DNA of 6,323 nucleotides from positions 1-6,323 of the forward strand of contig JAITWN010000100.1 of NCBI GenBank assembly GCA_031285245.1, read 5' to 3'. Shown here one piece after another: positions 1-5,685 of the stretch. The notes beneath the pieces were generated by a model, which was given only the letters and a program-made list of their open reading frames with translations, had not been told where the DNA came from and searched no databases. Each line of letters opens with the position of its first letter. Within the stretch, counting starts at the first letter, position 1. The position numbers were made by a program, and so were the translations under genes. This stretch comes from Chromatiales bacterium. GTDB taxonomy: Bacteria > Pseudomonadota > Gammaproteobacteria > SZUA-140.

Positions 1-382
1 CCGTCATGCGTGGATCGAGCGAATTGAATGGATCCTGGAATACCATCTGAATGCGCTTGCGATAAGGAAAAAACTGGCGCCGATTGAGTCGCGTGATATC
101 GACGCCATCGTAGGTGATCGAACCAGCAGTGATGCGATTGAGCCGCACGATGGCGCGGCCAATAGTGGTCTTGCCACTACCGCTCTCCCCCACTAGGCCA
201 ACGGTTGCGCCACGCGGCACATCGAACGACACGCCATCGACAGCGCGCACATGATCGACCACACGACGGAAAACGCCGCCATGGATGGGAAAGTGCACTT
301 TGAGATCGCGCACGCGCAGCAGCGGCTCGGCCGCTGATTCGGTTGTGGCCGCGGCCTTCATCGCGGAGTCCGTGGCGCTCAC
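1..382 (-). CDS. Peptide ABC transporter ATP-binding protein, DppF/OppF-type (C-terminus beyond window)
   Basis: This is the second nucleotide-binding subunit of the peptide/nickel-type importer, a cytoplasmic ATPase expected to pair with the ATPase encoded just upstream. Only the first 127 residues are present. They show a variable Ala/Thr-rich N-terminus (1-20), the conserved VRAVDGVSF segment (45-53), Walker A GESGSGKT (65-72) and the Q-loop FQDP (115-118) followed by NSLDPRM, a hallmark of the DppF/OppF branch. Signature motif, Walker B and the oligopeptide C-terminal domain would lie left of position 1. I chose the GTG at 382 because it overlaps the upstream TGA by 4 bp (GTGA) and has a GGGGGAG ribosome site 7 nt before it. 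An in-frame ATG at 361 has no such site but is possible. Family assignment is secure; substrate is unknown. Confidence 0.93.
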   Translation of the reverse strand, partial: MSATDSAMKAAATTESAAEPLLRVRDLKVHFPIHGGVFRRVVDHVRAVDGVSFDVPRGATVGLVGESGSGKTTIGRAIVRLNRITAGSITYDGVDITRLNRRQFFPYRKRIQMVFQDPFNSLDPRMT

Positions 383-1260
383 TTTCCGACTCCCCCGCGC
401 TCGATAGTCGCGTAATCGATCGTGGTGAGGCGCCGACGCTGACTGCCGATGCGCGGAATGCACGCCAGTAGCGCCTGTGTGTAAGGATGTTGCGGCGCGT
501 TCAGCACTTGCTCGACTGGCCCAGCCTCAACGATATGGCCGCGGAACATCACGATGACTTTGTCAGCGAAGCCCGAAACGATACCGAAGTTGTGCGTGAT
601 CAGAATCACCGACATTTCAAGACGCGCGCGCAGTTCACGCATCAGATCGATGATCTGCGCCTGGATGGTGACATCGAGCGCCGTCGTCGGCTCATCGGCA
701 ACGAGGAGGCGCGGCTGACAGGCGAGCACCATCGCAATCATGGCACGCTGCTGCATGCCGCCGCTCAACTGATGCGGATAATCGTTCCAGCGTTTTTCTG
801 GATCGCGGATACCGACCAGATCGAGCACGCGAATGATTTCCGCGCGCACATCTGTCACATCAGGTCGGTGCAGACGAATCGCTTCGGCGATCTGCCGACC
901 GATGGTGAATACCGGATTGAATGACGTCGAAGGCTCCTGGAACACATAGCCGATTTCCTTGCCGCGATAACGTCGCACGCCAGCGCGATCAAGACCGAGC
1001 AGATCCGTGCCCTCGAACAGCACCTCTCCGCCGATGCGACAAGTTGGCGGCTCGGGCAGCAAGCGCGCAAGTGCAAGCGCGGTAACACTCTTGCCGCTGC
1101 CGCTCTCCCCCACTACCGCCAGCGTCTCGCCGCGCTCAACCGTGAAGGAAACGCCATCCACCGCGCGCATCGTGCCCTCGCGCGAGGTGAAATCGATGGT
1201 GAGATCACGTACCGCGAGCAGTGGCGCACCATTTCTGGGCTGTTCCTCGCGCGCGGCCAT
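379..1260 (-). CDS. Peptide ABC transporter ATP-binding protein, DppD/OppD-type, short C-terminus
   Basis: This is the first ATPase subunit of the importer (293 aa, cytoplasmic face of the inner membrane). All ATP-site elements are visible: Walker A GESGSGKS (51-58), Q-loop FQEP (Q108), signature LSGGMQQR (165-172), Walker B LLVADE (185-190), D-loop TALD (193-196) and switch histidine H223. The motif around the switch is THNFG, where THDLG is commoner. The oligopeptide-transporter C-terminal region begins with HPYTQALL (258-265), but the protein ends soon after at residue 293. It has no cysteine-rich CxxxPRCP-type tail, which DppD/OppD proteins usually carry and which takes them to roughly 320-340 aa. 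The ATG is supported by GAGGAG 5 nt upstream, inside the end of the permease gene; the gap to that gene's stop is 1 bp. The stop overlaps the next ATPase gene by 4 bp. Confidence 0.96.
   Translation of the reverse strand: MAAREEQPRNGAPLLAVRDLTIDFTSREGTMRAVDGVSFTVERGETLAVVGESGSGKSVTALALARLLPEPPTCRIGGEVLFEGTDLLGLDRAGVRRYRGKEIGYVFQEPSTSFNPVFTIGRQIAEAIRLHRPDVTDVRAEIIRVLDLVGIRDPEKRWNDYPHQLSGGMQQRAMIAMVLACQPRLLVADEPTTALDVTIQAQIIDLMRELRARLEMSVILITHNFGIVSGFADKVIVMFRGHIVEAGPVEQVLNAPQHPYTQALLACIPRIGSQRRRLTTIDYATIERGGVGK
390..396 (-). promoter_or_regulatory. Ribosome binding site supporting the GTG start at 382
   Basis: On the minus strand GGGGGAG lies 7 nt before the GTG that overlaps the preceding TGA. 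It sits within the last codons of the DppD-type gene and favours the GTG over the ATG at 361. Confidence 0.65.
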
Positions 1261-1261
1261 C

Positions 1262-2314
1262 TCAGCTCCTCAAAAATTTCTGCTTGGGATCGATGATGTC
1301 ACGCAACACATCGCCCAGCACATTGAAGCTGATCACAGTGACGAAGATCGCGAGCCCCGGCACCAAAAACCACCAATAGCCTTCCATGAAGACCTGCGGA
1401 TTCTGCGCCTGCGACAACATCAAGCCCCACGACACAGAAGGATCTTGAATACCCAGTCCGAGGAAACTGAGCGCTGCCTCACCGAGGATGTAACCCGGGA
1501 TGCTGATGGTTGCGGCGACGATGAGATAGCTGAAAACGTTCGGCAGCACATGCTTCCACAGGATCTTCCACGACGACTGTCCCATCACCTCTGCAGCCAT
1601 CACGAACTGGCGATTGCGTAGTGACAGCGTCATGCCGCGAATGATGCGCGCCGTGCCCGACCAGCCGATGAAGCTCAGGATGAAGACGATGAGAAAGAAC
1701 ATTTGTGTCGGCGTGAAACTTTCGGCGAAAGCACCGCGCAGCGCCAGCAGCAGATAGAGCCCGGGAATCGCCATCAGGAATTCAGTGAGACGCATGGCGA
1801 TGTTATCGAACGCGCCACCAAAATAACCGGCAAGGCCACCCACGATGAAACCGATGCACATCGACACCGCGATGCCGATCAAACCAATGCTGAGCGAAAT
1901 ACGCGTGCCATGCAGTAAGCGCGAATAGATGTCGCGACCGACTTGATCACTGCCGAGCAGATAAAGCCGATCCGGCCCATCGACAGTAATCAGATGGTGG
2001 CTCATCGGCACCAACCCGAGCAAGTGATACTCATAACCTGGCGCGAAGAAACGCAGCGGCGAGCCCTCGCCCACGACCGGCGTATAACCGGAGAGATCGC
2101 GACTCTGCATCTCGTAGCGTTGCACGTGAAGCCCGCCGTCTTTCCAGAGTAGCGCCGTCGGCGGATGAAAAGTGTGTTGCAGATCCTGGTCAGTCACGCT
2201 GTAAGGCGACAGGAAATCAGCGAAGATGGCGACCAGATAAAACAGCACCAGCACGATAAACACCGTGAGGCCCGCTGGCCGCCGCAGCAATTCCTTGAAC
2301 ATGCTGCTAGTCAT
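1262..2314 (-). CDS. Peptide ABC transporter permease, DppC/OppC-type, enlarged periplasmic loop
   Basis: This inner-membrane permease subunit (350 aa from this start) forms half of the transport channel. A first helix at about 14-32 is followed by an unusually long extracytoplasmic stretch (about 36-120). The family motif LGSDQVGRDIYSRLLHG comes next (120-136), then five further hydrophobic segments. The cytoplasmic EAA-type loop that docks on the ATPase reads AAEVMG...KHVLPN (240-259). The DppC-typical GEAALSFLGLGIQDP is at 278-292. In most DppC proteins the stretch between helix 1 and the GxDxxGRD motif is only about 35-45 residues. The start is uncertain: ATG 2314 overlaps the upstream permease stop by 8 bp, ATG 2332 would overlap it by 26 bp, and ATG 2302 would not overlap but would leave only a 4-bp gap. 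None has a clear ribosome site, which suggests translational coupling. Confidence 0.94.
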   Translation of the reverse strand: MTSSMFKELLRRPAGLTVFIVLVLFYLVAIFADFLSPYSVTDQDLQHTFHPPTALLWKDGGLHVQRYEMQSRDLSGYTPVVGEGSPLRFFAPGYEYHLLGLVPMSHHLITVDGPDRLYLLGSDQVGRDIYSRLLHGTRISLSIGLIGIAVSMCIGFIVGGLAGYFGGAFDNIAMRLTEFLMAIPGLYLLLALRGAFAESFTPTQMFFLIVFILSFIGWSGTARIIRGMTLSLRNRQFVMAAEVMGQSSWKILWKHVLPNVFSYLIVAATISIPGYILGEAALSFLGLGIQDPSVSWGLMLSQAQNPQVFMEGYWWFLVPGLAIFVTVISFNVLGDVLRDIIDPKQKFLRS

Positions 2315-3323
2315 AACGGATACGCGGATCATTCATCGCGAGCGCGATGTCAGCAAGCAGATTACCGATCATCAACATGATTACGCTCATCAGCACTGAA
2401 GCCTGCACCACGAAGGCATCTTGCTGTAACAGCGCGTTGTAGACGAGCTGGCCGATGCCGGGATAATTCATCACGATCTCCACCAGCAGCGCGCCGCTCA
2501 GAATCGAGGAGAACGCGAATCCCGCCGCAGTGATCAGTGGATTGATAGCGTTGCGGAACACATGGCGGAACATGACCGCACCCTCGGCGAGCCCCTTGGC
2601 GCGCGCGGTGACGACGTATTCGGAGCGAATATTGTCGAGAAAATTAGCGCGCATGATGCGCATGACGCCAGCGACACCGCCGATGCCGAGCACGATGGTC
2701 GGCAACAGCAAATGGTGCGCGATATCGAGGAAGCGCCCCCAAGGCGAGAGGAAATCGTGTTCGACTGAGGTGAAGCCGCCGATTGGAAACCAGCCCGTCT
2801 TGGCAGCAAATACCAGCGCCAGCAGCGCGAGGAAGAATTCCGGAATCGACAGCGCAGCGTAAGCGAGCATCTGGCTGATGCGATCAAAGATCGAATCCTT
2901 GTAAATCGCCGCCAGCACACCAAGCGGAATGGCGATCACCCACGCCAGCACCAGCGACGTCAGCGACAGCAGAATCGTCGCAGGCATGCGCTGCACGAGC
3001 AGATCCCAGACTTCAGTGCGGTAGTAATAAGAGAAACCAAAGTTCGGCCGGAAATCGAAGCGCTGCCAGAAGCTCGCGGCATCGGGATGATAGGAAAACG
3101 GCAGCACTTGGCCGAGCCAGTGGAAGTACTGCATATACCAAGGTTGATCGAGCCCGAACTCCTGACGCAAACGCTGCAAATATTCCGCATCGACATCGGG
3201 CATCATTTCGAACTGCGACACGGGATCGCCCGGCGCCAGCGACATCAGCAGCGACACCATCAGCGACACCACCAGCAGCATCGGGATAAGGATCAGCAGA
3301 CGCTTGATGATGAGCGCTTTCAC
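2307..3323 (-). CDS. Peptide ABC transporter permease, DppB/OppB-type
   Basis: This inner-membrane permease subunit (338 aa) pairs with the DppC-type protein downstream. It has an N-terminal helix (about 9-29) ending in the family motif APGDPV (30-35), then LRQEFGLDQPWYMQYFHWLGQVL, and an inserted aromatic-rich segment (about 76-101) before the second helix near 113-140. The EAA-type ATPase-docking loop is EYVVTARAKG...RHVFRNA (235-259), and the C-terminal MNYPGIGQLVYNALLQQD is typical of the family. The start codon is GTG, preceded by GGAG at 8 nt spacing; no ATG start is needed. It lies 69 bp after the binding-protein gene and overlaps the next permease gene. Family assignment is secure; the enlarged first loop matches the enlarged loop of its partner and may be co-adapted to the long binding protein. 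Confidence 0.95.
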   Translation of the reverse strand: MKALIIKRLLILIPMLLVVSLMVSLLMSLAPGDPVSQFEMMPDVDAEYLQRLRQEFGLDQPWYMQYFHWLGQVLPFSYHPDAASFWQRFDFRPNFGFSYYYRTEVWDLLVQRMPATILLSLTSLVLAWVIAIPLGVLAAIYKDSIFDRISQMLAYAALSIPEFFLALLALVFAAKTGWFPIGGFTSVEHDFLSPWGRFLDIAHHLLLPTIVLGIGGVAGVMRIMRANFLDNIRSEYVVTARAKGLAEGAVMFRHVFRNAINPLITAAGFAFSSILSGALLVEIVMNYPGIGQLVYNALLQQDAFVVQASVLMSVIMLMIGNLLADIALAMNDPRIRYD

Positions 3324-3331
3324 ACGCAGCG

Positions 3332-3335
3332 CTCC
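3332..3335 (-). promoter_or_regulatory. Ribosome binding site supporting the GTG start of the DppB-type gene
   Basis: GGAG on the minus strand lies 8 nt before GTG 3323. This supports a non-ATG start for the permease, whose N-terminal helix begins almost at once. Confidence 0.6.
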
Positions 3336-3392
3336 ATGTCAGCACCGCCGCGATGGTTATCAGAAAATAGTGATGAAGAGCTCATGGCATGA

Positions 3393-5201
3393 TCAACGCA
3401 GCAACAGGGTTTCAGCCCACATTTCGTCATAATTCCACACCAGCGTACCCATTTGCGGCGGATCAAGATTGCGCCAACGATTTTGCAATCCTTCGTAACT
3501 GTTCACAGTCACGGTGTAGATCAACGGCTGCTCGCGCGCCAAGATGTCCTGAACTTCGAAGACATAGCGGCGACGCGCTTCCACATCGAGCGTACGCAAT
3601 TGCAACTGCATGAGTTCATCGATGCGCGCTTCCCAAGGCGTCTGCGGCGTTTTCTGCCCTGGGCTCCACATATGCAAGCGGCCCGCGGAATGATACACCG
3701 ACCAGCCGCCCTGCGGATCCCAACTTCCAGTCAAACCCAGCAGACCAGCTTCGTAATCGAAAGAGCTCATGACTTTACCGACGAAGGTATTGAAGTCGAG
3801 AGGCTGCAAGCGCACATCGATGCCGAGTTGCTTCATGTTTTCGATGAAGACGAGTCCGATCGCCTGCCGCACTTCGTTGTCTTCGTTGGTAGAAAGAGAG
3901 AACGCCACCGCATGACCATCGCGATCATGCAGCTTCCCCGCAGCATCCCAGGTGAATCCGGCTTCTCGCAGCAACGCGCGCGCGCGCTGCGGATCAAACG
4001 GATAACGCTGCACATCGGGGTTATACCAGCTCCTATTGGCAGGACTGACTGGCCCCCACAGCGGTAAGCCGCGCCCGAGCAGCACGCCTTGAACGATACC
4101 TTCGCGATCGATGCCGTAAGAGATCGCCTGGCGGAAACGCGAATCCTTAAACCATGCGAGCTTATAGGGCTCGACGTAAGGTTCACCGCGAGCATTGCTG
4201 CCAGGATTCTGGTTGAACCAGATGAAGTTAGTCGATTGCGAGGGGCCGCGATCGTAGACAGTAAAGCCATGGCGCTCAGCGTTGCGCTTGACCCAACCCA
4301 CGTTGCGCACTTCGACGTTTTCATAATCGCTTTGGCCATAGGCAAAAGCGAGCGTGCTCGCCTGCTGGCCATTCACGATGCGTTCGATGAAGCGATCGAT
4401 ATACGGCAAACGCTGGCCTGCGCTATCGATGCGGTAATAATGCGGATTGGCGGCATAGACGATGCGCTCAGCCGGACGGAAACGTTCGAGAATAAGCGGA
4501 CCGGTGCTGACGATTTTCTCAGGCGTAAACTGCGCATCGCGCACCGACCACGCGCGCATCAAGCTGCCATCATCAAAAGCTTGTATGAGCTTGTGACGCG
4601 GCATGATTGATGTGCCAACGTAGAGCAAGAACGGCGCATAGATGTCAGCAGTGCGAAAGCGCACCGTGTAGTCGTCGATCTTCTCGACCTCAAACGGCTT
4701 GCCATTGACCGACAATTCGCTCTTTTGACGATTGGGATAGCGATCATCGTAGATCGCCTGGAAAGTGAACACGACATCATCCGCCGTGAACGGATGGCCG
4801 TCGCTCCACTGCACGCCGCGGCGCAGATGGAAAGTAAACGTCTTTTGATCCGCGCCAACATCCCAGGATTTCGCGAGCCCCGGCACCACTTCCTCGCGTG
4901 CGGAATCAAAGCGCGTCAACCCCTCGAGCAAACGCGAGAGCGCCATCGCAGAAGAAGCATCTTCTCCGGCCTGGAGCGGATTGAGCGTGCGCGGCATCCC
5001 GCCGAGCGTGCCGAAAAAAACTCCGCCCTGCTGCCCTGGTGGCATGCGTGACACATCAGCATCCGCCGGCGGCGGACCTTGCGGGCGCGCACGCTCGGGC
5101 GGCTGCCCCGGGCCACAGGCGGACAGCACAGTCGCCATCGTGAGCAGCGCCGCGAGCACCCACAGGCGAAGGATGTTTACACTCATACTCATGATGATCA
5201 T
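3393..5201 (-). CDS. Family 5 solute-binding lipoprotein of peptide ABC importer (SBP_bac_5)
   Basis: This extracytoplasmic receptor (602 aa) should capture the ligand and deliver it to the permeases. Residues 1-28 form a lipoprotein signal peptide with a hydrophobic core (10-26) and lipobox LSAC, predicting cleavage and lipidation at Cys29, which is followed by Gly30. A Pro/Gln/Gly-rich linker (30-58) leads to the folded domain. LNP near 73-75 and the region 108-147 (GLAKSW...FHLRRGVQWSDGHPFTADDVVFTF) match the family 5 signature. Later recognisable parts include YGIDREGIVQGVLLGRG, LLREAGF and a WDPQGG-type segment typical of peptide-binding proteins. At about 600 aa it is longer than DppA/OppA (about 535 aa). 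In-frame ATGs at 5201, 5192 and 5186 are all plausible starts; ribosome sites are weak, the best being GAG 10 nt before 5201. The reading frame stays open to 5507, but that extension overlaps the small membrane protein gene. Substrate is unknown. Confidence 0.94.
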   Translation of the reverse strand: MIIMSMSVNILRLWVLAALLTMATVLSACGPGQPPERARPQGPPPADADVSRMPPGQQGGVFFGTLGGMPRTLNPLQAGEDASSAMALSRLLEGLTRFDSAREEVVPGLAKSWDVGADQKTFTFHLRRGVQWSDGHPFTADDVVFTFQAIYDDRYPNRQKSELSVNGKPFEVEKIDDYTVRFRTADIYAPFLLYVGTSIMPRHKLIQAFDDGSLMRAWSVRDAQFTPEKIVSTGPLILERFRPAERIVYAANPHYYRIDSAGQRLPYIDRFIERIVNGQQASTLAFAYGQSDYENVEVRNVGWVKRNAERHGFTVYDRGPSQSTNFIWFNQNPGSNARGEPYVEPYKLAWFKDSRFRQAISYGIDREGIVQGVLLGRGLPLWGPVSPANRSWYNPDVQRYPFDPQRARALLREAGFTWDAAGKLHDRDGHAVAFSLSTNEDNEVRQAIGLVFIENMKQLGIDVRLQPLDFNTFVGKVMSSFDYEAGLLGLTGSWDPQGGWSVYHSAGRLHMWSPGQKTPQTPWEARIDELMQLQLRTLDVEARRRYVFEVQDILAREQPLIYTVTVNSYEGLQNRWRNLDPPQMGTLVWNYDEMWAETLLLR

Positions 5202-5212
5202 CGGTGATGAGC

Positions 5213-5416
5213 TCAGCTGCGCACCGTTAAGAGCATGGTGGCGTTGAGCAGCGCCAATGCACCGAGGAAACGCACAAACCAGATCAAGCGTTGCCGCCTG
5301 CGACCTGCGGGCTCTTCCTCTCCTAGCACCGCCCCCAATCGCTGCACGATGCGCAGCGGCCATTGTATGCAGAACACACCGGCGATGAGAAAAGTGCATG
5401 CCATCAGTAAATTCAT
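5213..5416 (-). CDS. Small two-helix membrane protein, first gene of the transporter operon (unrecognised family)
   Basis: I do not recognise this family. The 67-residue product has two predicted membrane helices (about 3-19 and 44-64) joined by a charged linker (20-43) containing PLRIVQRLG, a short acidic patch GEEEP and a basic run GRRRQR. Charge placement suggests the linker faces the cytoplasm with both ends outside. It ends 11 nt before the binding-protein ATG, so it is almost certainly co-transcribed with the importer. The alternative reading of this DNA, an N-terminal extension of the binding protein, is low-complexity and lacks a signal peptide. Start choice is uncertain: ATG 5416 or ATG 5428 (four residues longer, MPAH), neither with a good ribosome site. 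Possible roles, all speculative, include an accessory or stability factor for the transporter, or an unrelated small membrane protein sharing its promoter. Confidence 0.68.
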   Translation of the reverse strand: MNLLMACTFLIAGVFCIQWPLRIVQRLGAVLGEEEPAGRRRQRLIWFVRFLGALALLNATMLLTVRS

Positions 5417-5552
5417 ATGGGCCGGCATTATGGCACACCACGCACGTCTCCTCGACTGCCACGCGCGTGCTACATCGCGCAGTGTCAGGCGCCGGCAACG
5501 TTGGCATTCTATTACGCTGGTCTTGCCCTGATCGCCGTTACCCACATAACAG

Positions 5553-5579
5553 GAACTATCAAAACTTCGAGCTGTCTGC
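5553..5579 (+). promoter_or_regulatory. Candidate sigma-E (RpoE)-type promoter for the KGG gene
   Basis: GAACTA, preceded by a G, is separated by 16 nt from TCTGC. The known sigma-E consensus is GAACTT, 16 nt, TCTGA, so each half differs at its last base only. Transcription would begin near 5585 and leave a leader of about 100 nt before ATG 5686. No good housekeeping promoter was found on this strand. An envelope- or general-stress sigma factor would suit a KGG-family gene. Matches of this quality can occur by chance, and the -10 part overlaps a hairpin arm. Confidence 0.35.
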
Positions 5580-5596
5580 TCTTTGTGAGCAGATAG
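5572..5596. repeat. 10-bp hairpin / inverted repeat in the intergenic region
   Basis: CTGTCTGCTC and GAGCAGATAG pair around a 5-nt TTTGT loop, with one G-T wobble; the inner seven pairs (TCTGCTC/GAGCAGA) are perfect. It lies near the middle of the divergent region and could be a regulator-binding palindrome or an RNA hairpin in a leader. It lacks a following T-run on the plus strand. On the minus strand TTTTCTATC lies before the stem, not after it, so it is not an obvious terminator. Confidence 0.55.
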
Positions 5597-5671
5597 AAAA
5601 GACCTGCGCATTTTGATTGATAAATGTTGATCAGGGCCGCGAAAGGAAATTTGCGGAGCAATCCTCACAAC

Positions 5672-5679
5672 AGGGAGAG
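5672..5679 (+). promoter_or_regulatory. Ribosome binding site of the KGG-repeat gene
   Basis: AGGGAGAG lies 6 nt before ATG 5686. It decides the start against the longer in-frame ATG at 5617, which has no purine-rich site at suitable spacing. Confidence 0.8.
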
Positions 5680-5685
5680 TTGATT

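Larger units (their letters stand above)
5525..5637. repeat. Widely spaced 9-bp inverted repeat flanking the intergenic hairpin
   Basis: GCCCTGATC at 5525-5533 is the exact reverse complement of GATCAGGGC at 5629-5637. The arms are 95 bp apart and centred on about 5581, close to the centre of the hairpin at 5572-5596. Such paired sites can be two copies of one operator serving divergent promoters. A chance 9-bp pair in a region of this size is possible. Confidence 0.4.
5417..5685. other. Divergent intergenic control region
   Basis: This 269-bp region separates the leftward transporter operon from the rightward KGG gene and must hold both promoters. I see a 9-bp inverted repeat (5525-5533 and 5629-5637), a hairpin (5572-5596) and a sigma-E-like element reading right (5553-5579). 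For the leftward operon only a weak TAGAAT (5511-5506, minus strand) is visible, without a matching -35 box, so its promoter is unresolved. No convincing gene lies here: the frames open through it are low-complexity continuations of neighbouring reading frames. Confidence 0.6.

Noticed and set aside
1007..1621. Plus-strand open frame of 204 codons opposite the DppD- and DppC-type genes.
   Set aside because: It spans the junction of two well-supported minus-strand genes and its translation is a low-complexity Ser/Arg/His-rich shadow without recognisable motifs.
3453..4610. Two long plus-strand frames (3453-4067 and 4089-4610) opposite the binding-protein gene.
   Set aside because: They lie wholly antisense to a strongly conserved gene, show no family motifs and have no promoter or ribosome site; open antisense frames are common in GC-rich genes.
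5193..5202. Palindrome GATGATCATC at the binding-protein start.
   Set aside because: It arises from repeated ATG/ATC codons around alternative starts, does not extend further, and has no second copy, so there is no basis to call an operator.
5202..5507. N-terminal extension of the binding-protein frame containing a CVVCH motif that resembles a c-type haem site.
   Set aside because: The clear lipoprotein signal peptide starts at 5201 or just after it. The upstream 102 codons overlap the small membrane protein gene in another frame, are Arg/Ala-rich low-complexity sequence, and have no second cytochrome feature, so the CxxCH is a coincidence.
5417..5668. Long upstream extension of the small membrane protein frame (to a 151-residue product).
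   Set aside because: It would cover most of the divergent control region, has no protein-like pattern and no ribosome site, and the hydrophobic protein begins naturally at 5416 or 5428.
5617..5685. Longer start for the KGG protein (23 more residues).
   Set aside because: The extra residues are unlike the family N-terminus, and the strong AGGGAGAG ribosome site sits inside this extension, directly before ATG 5686.
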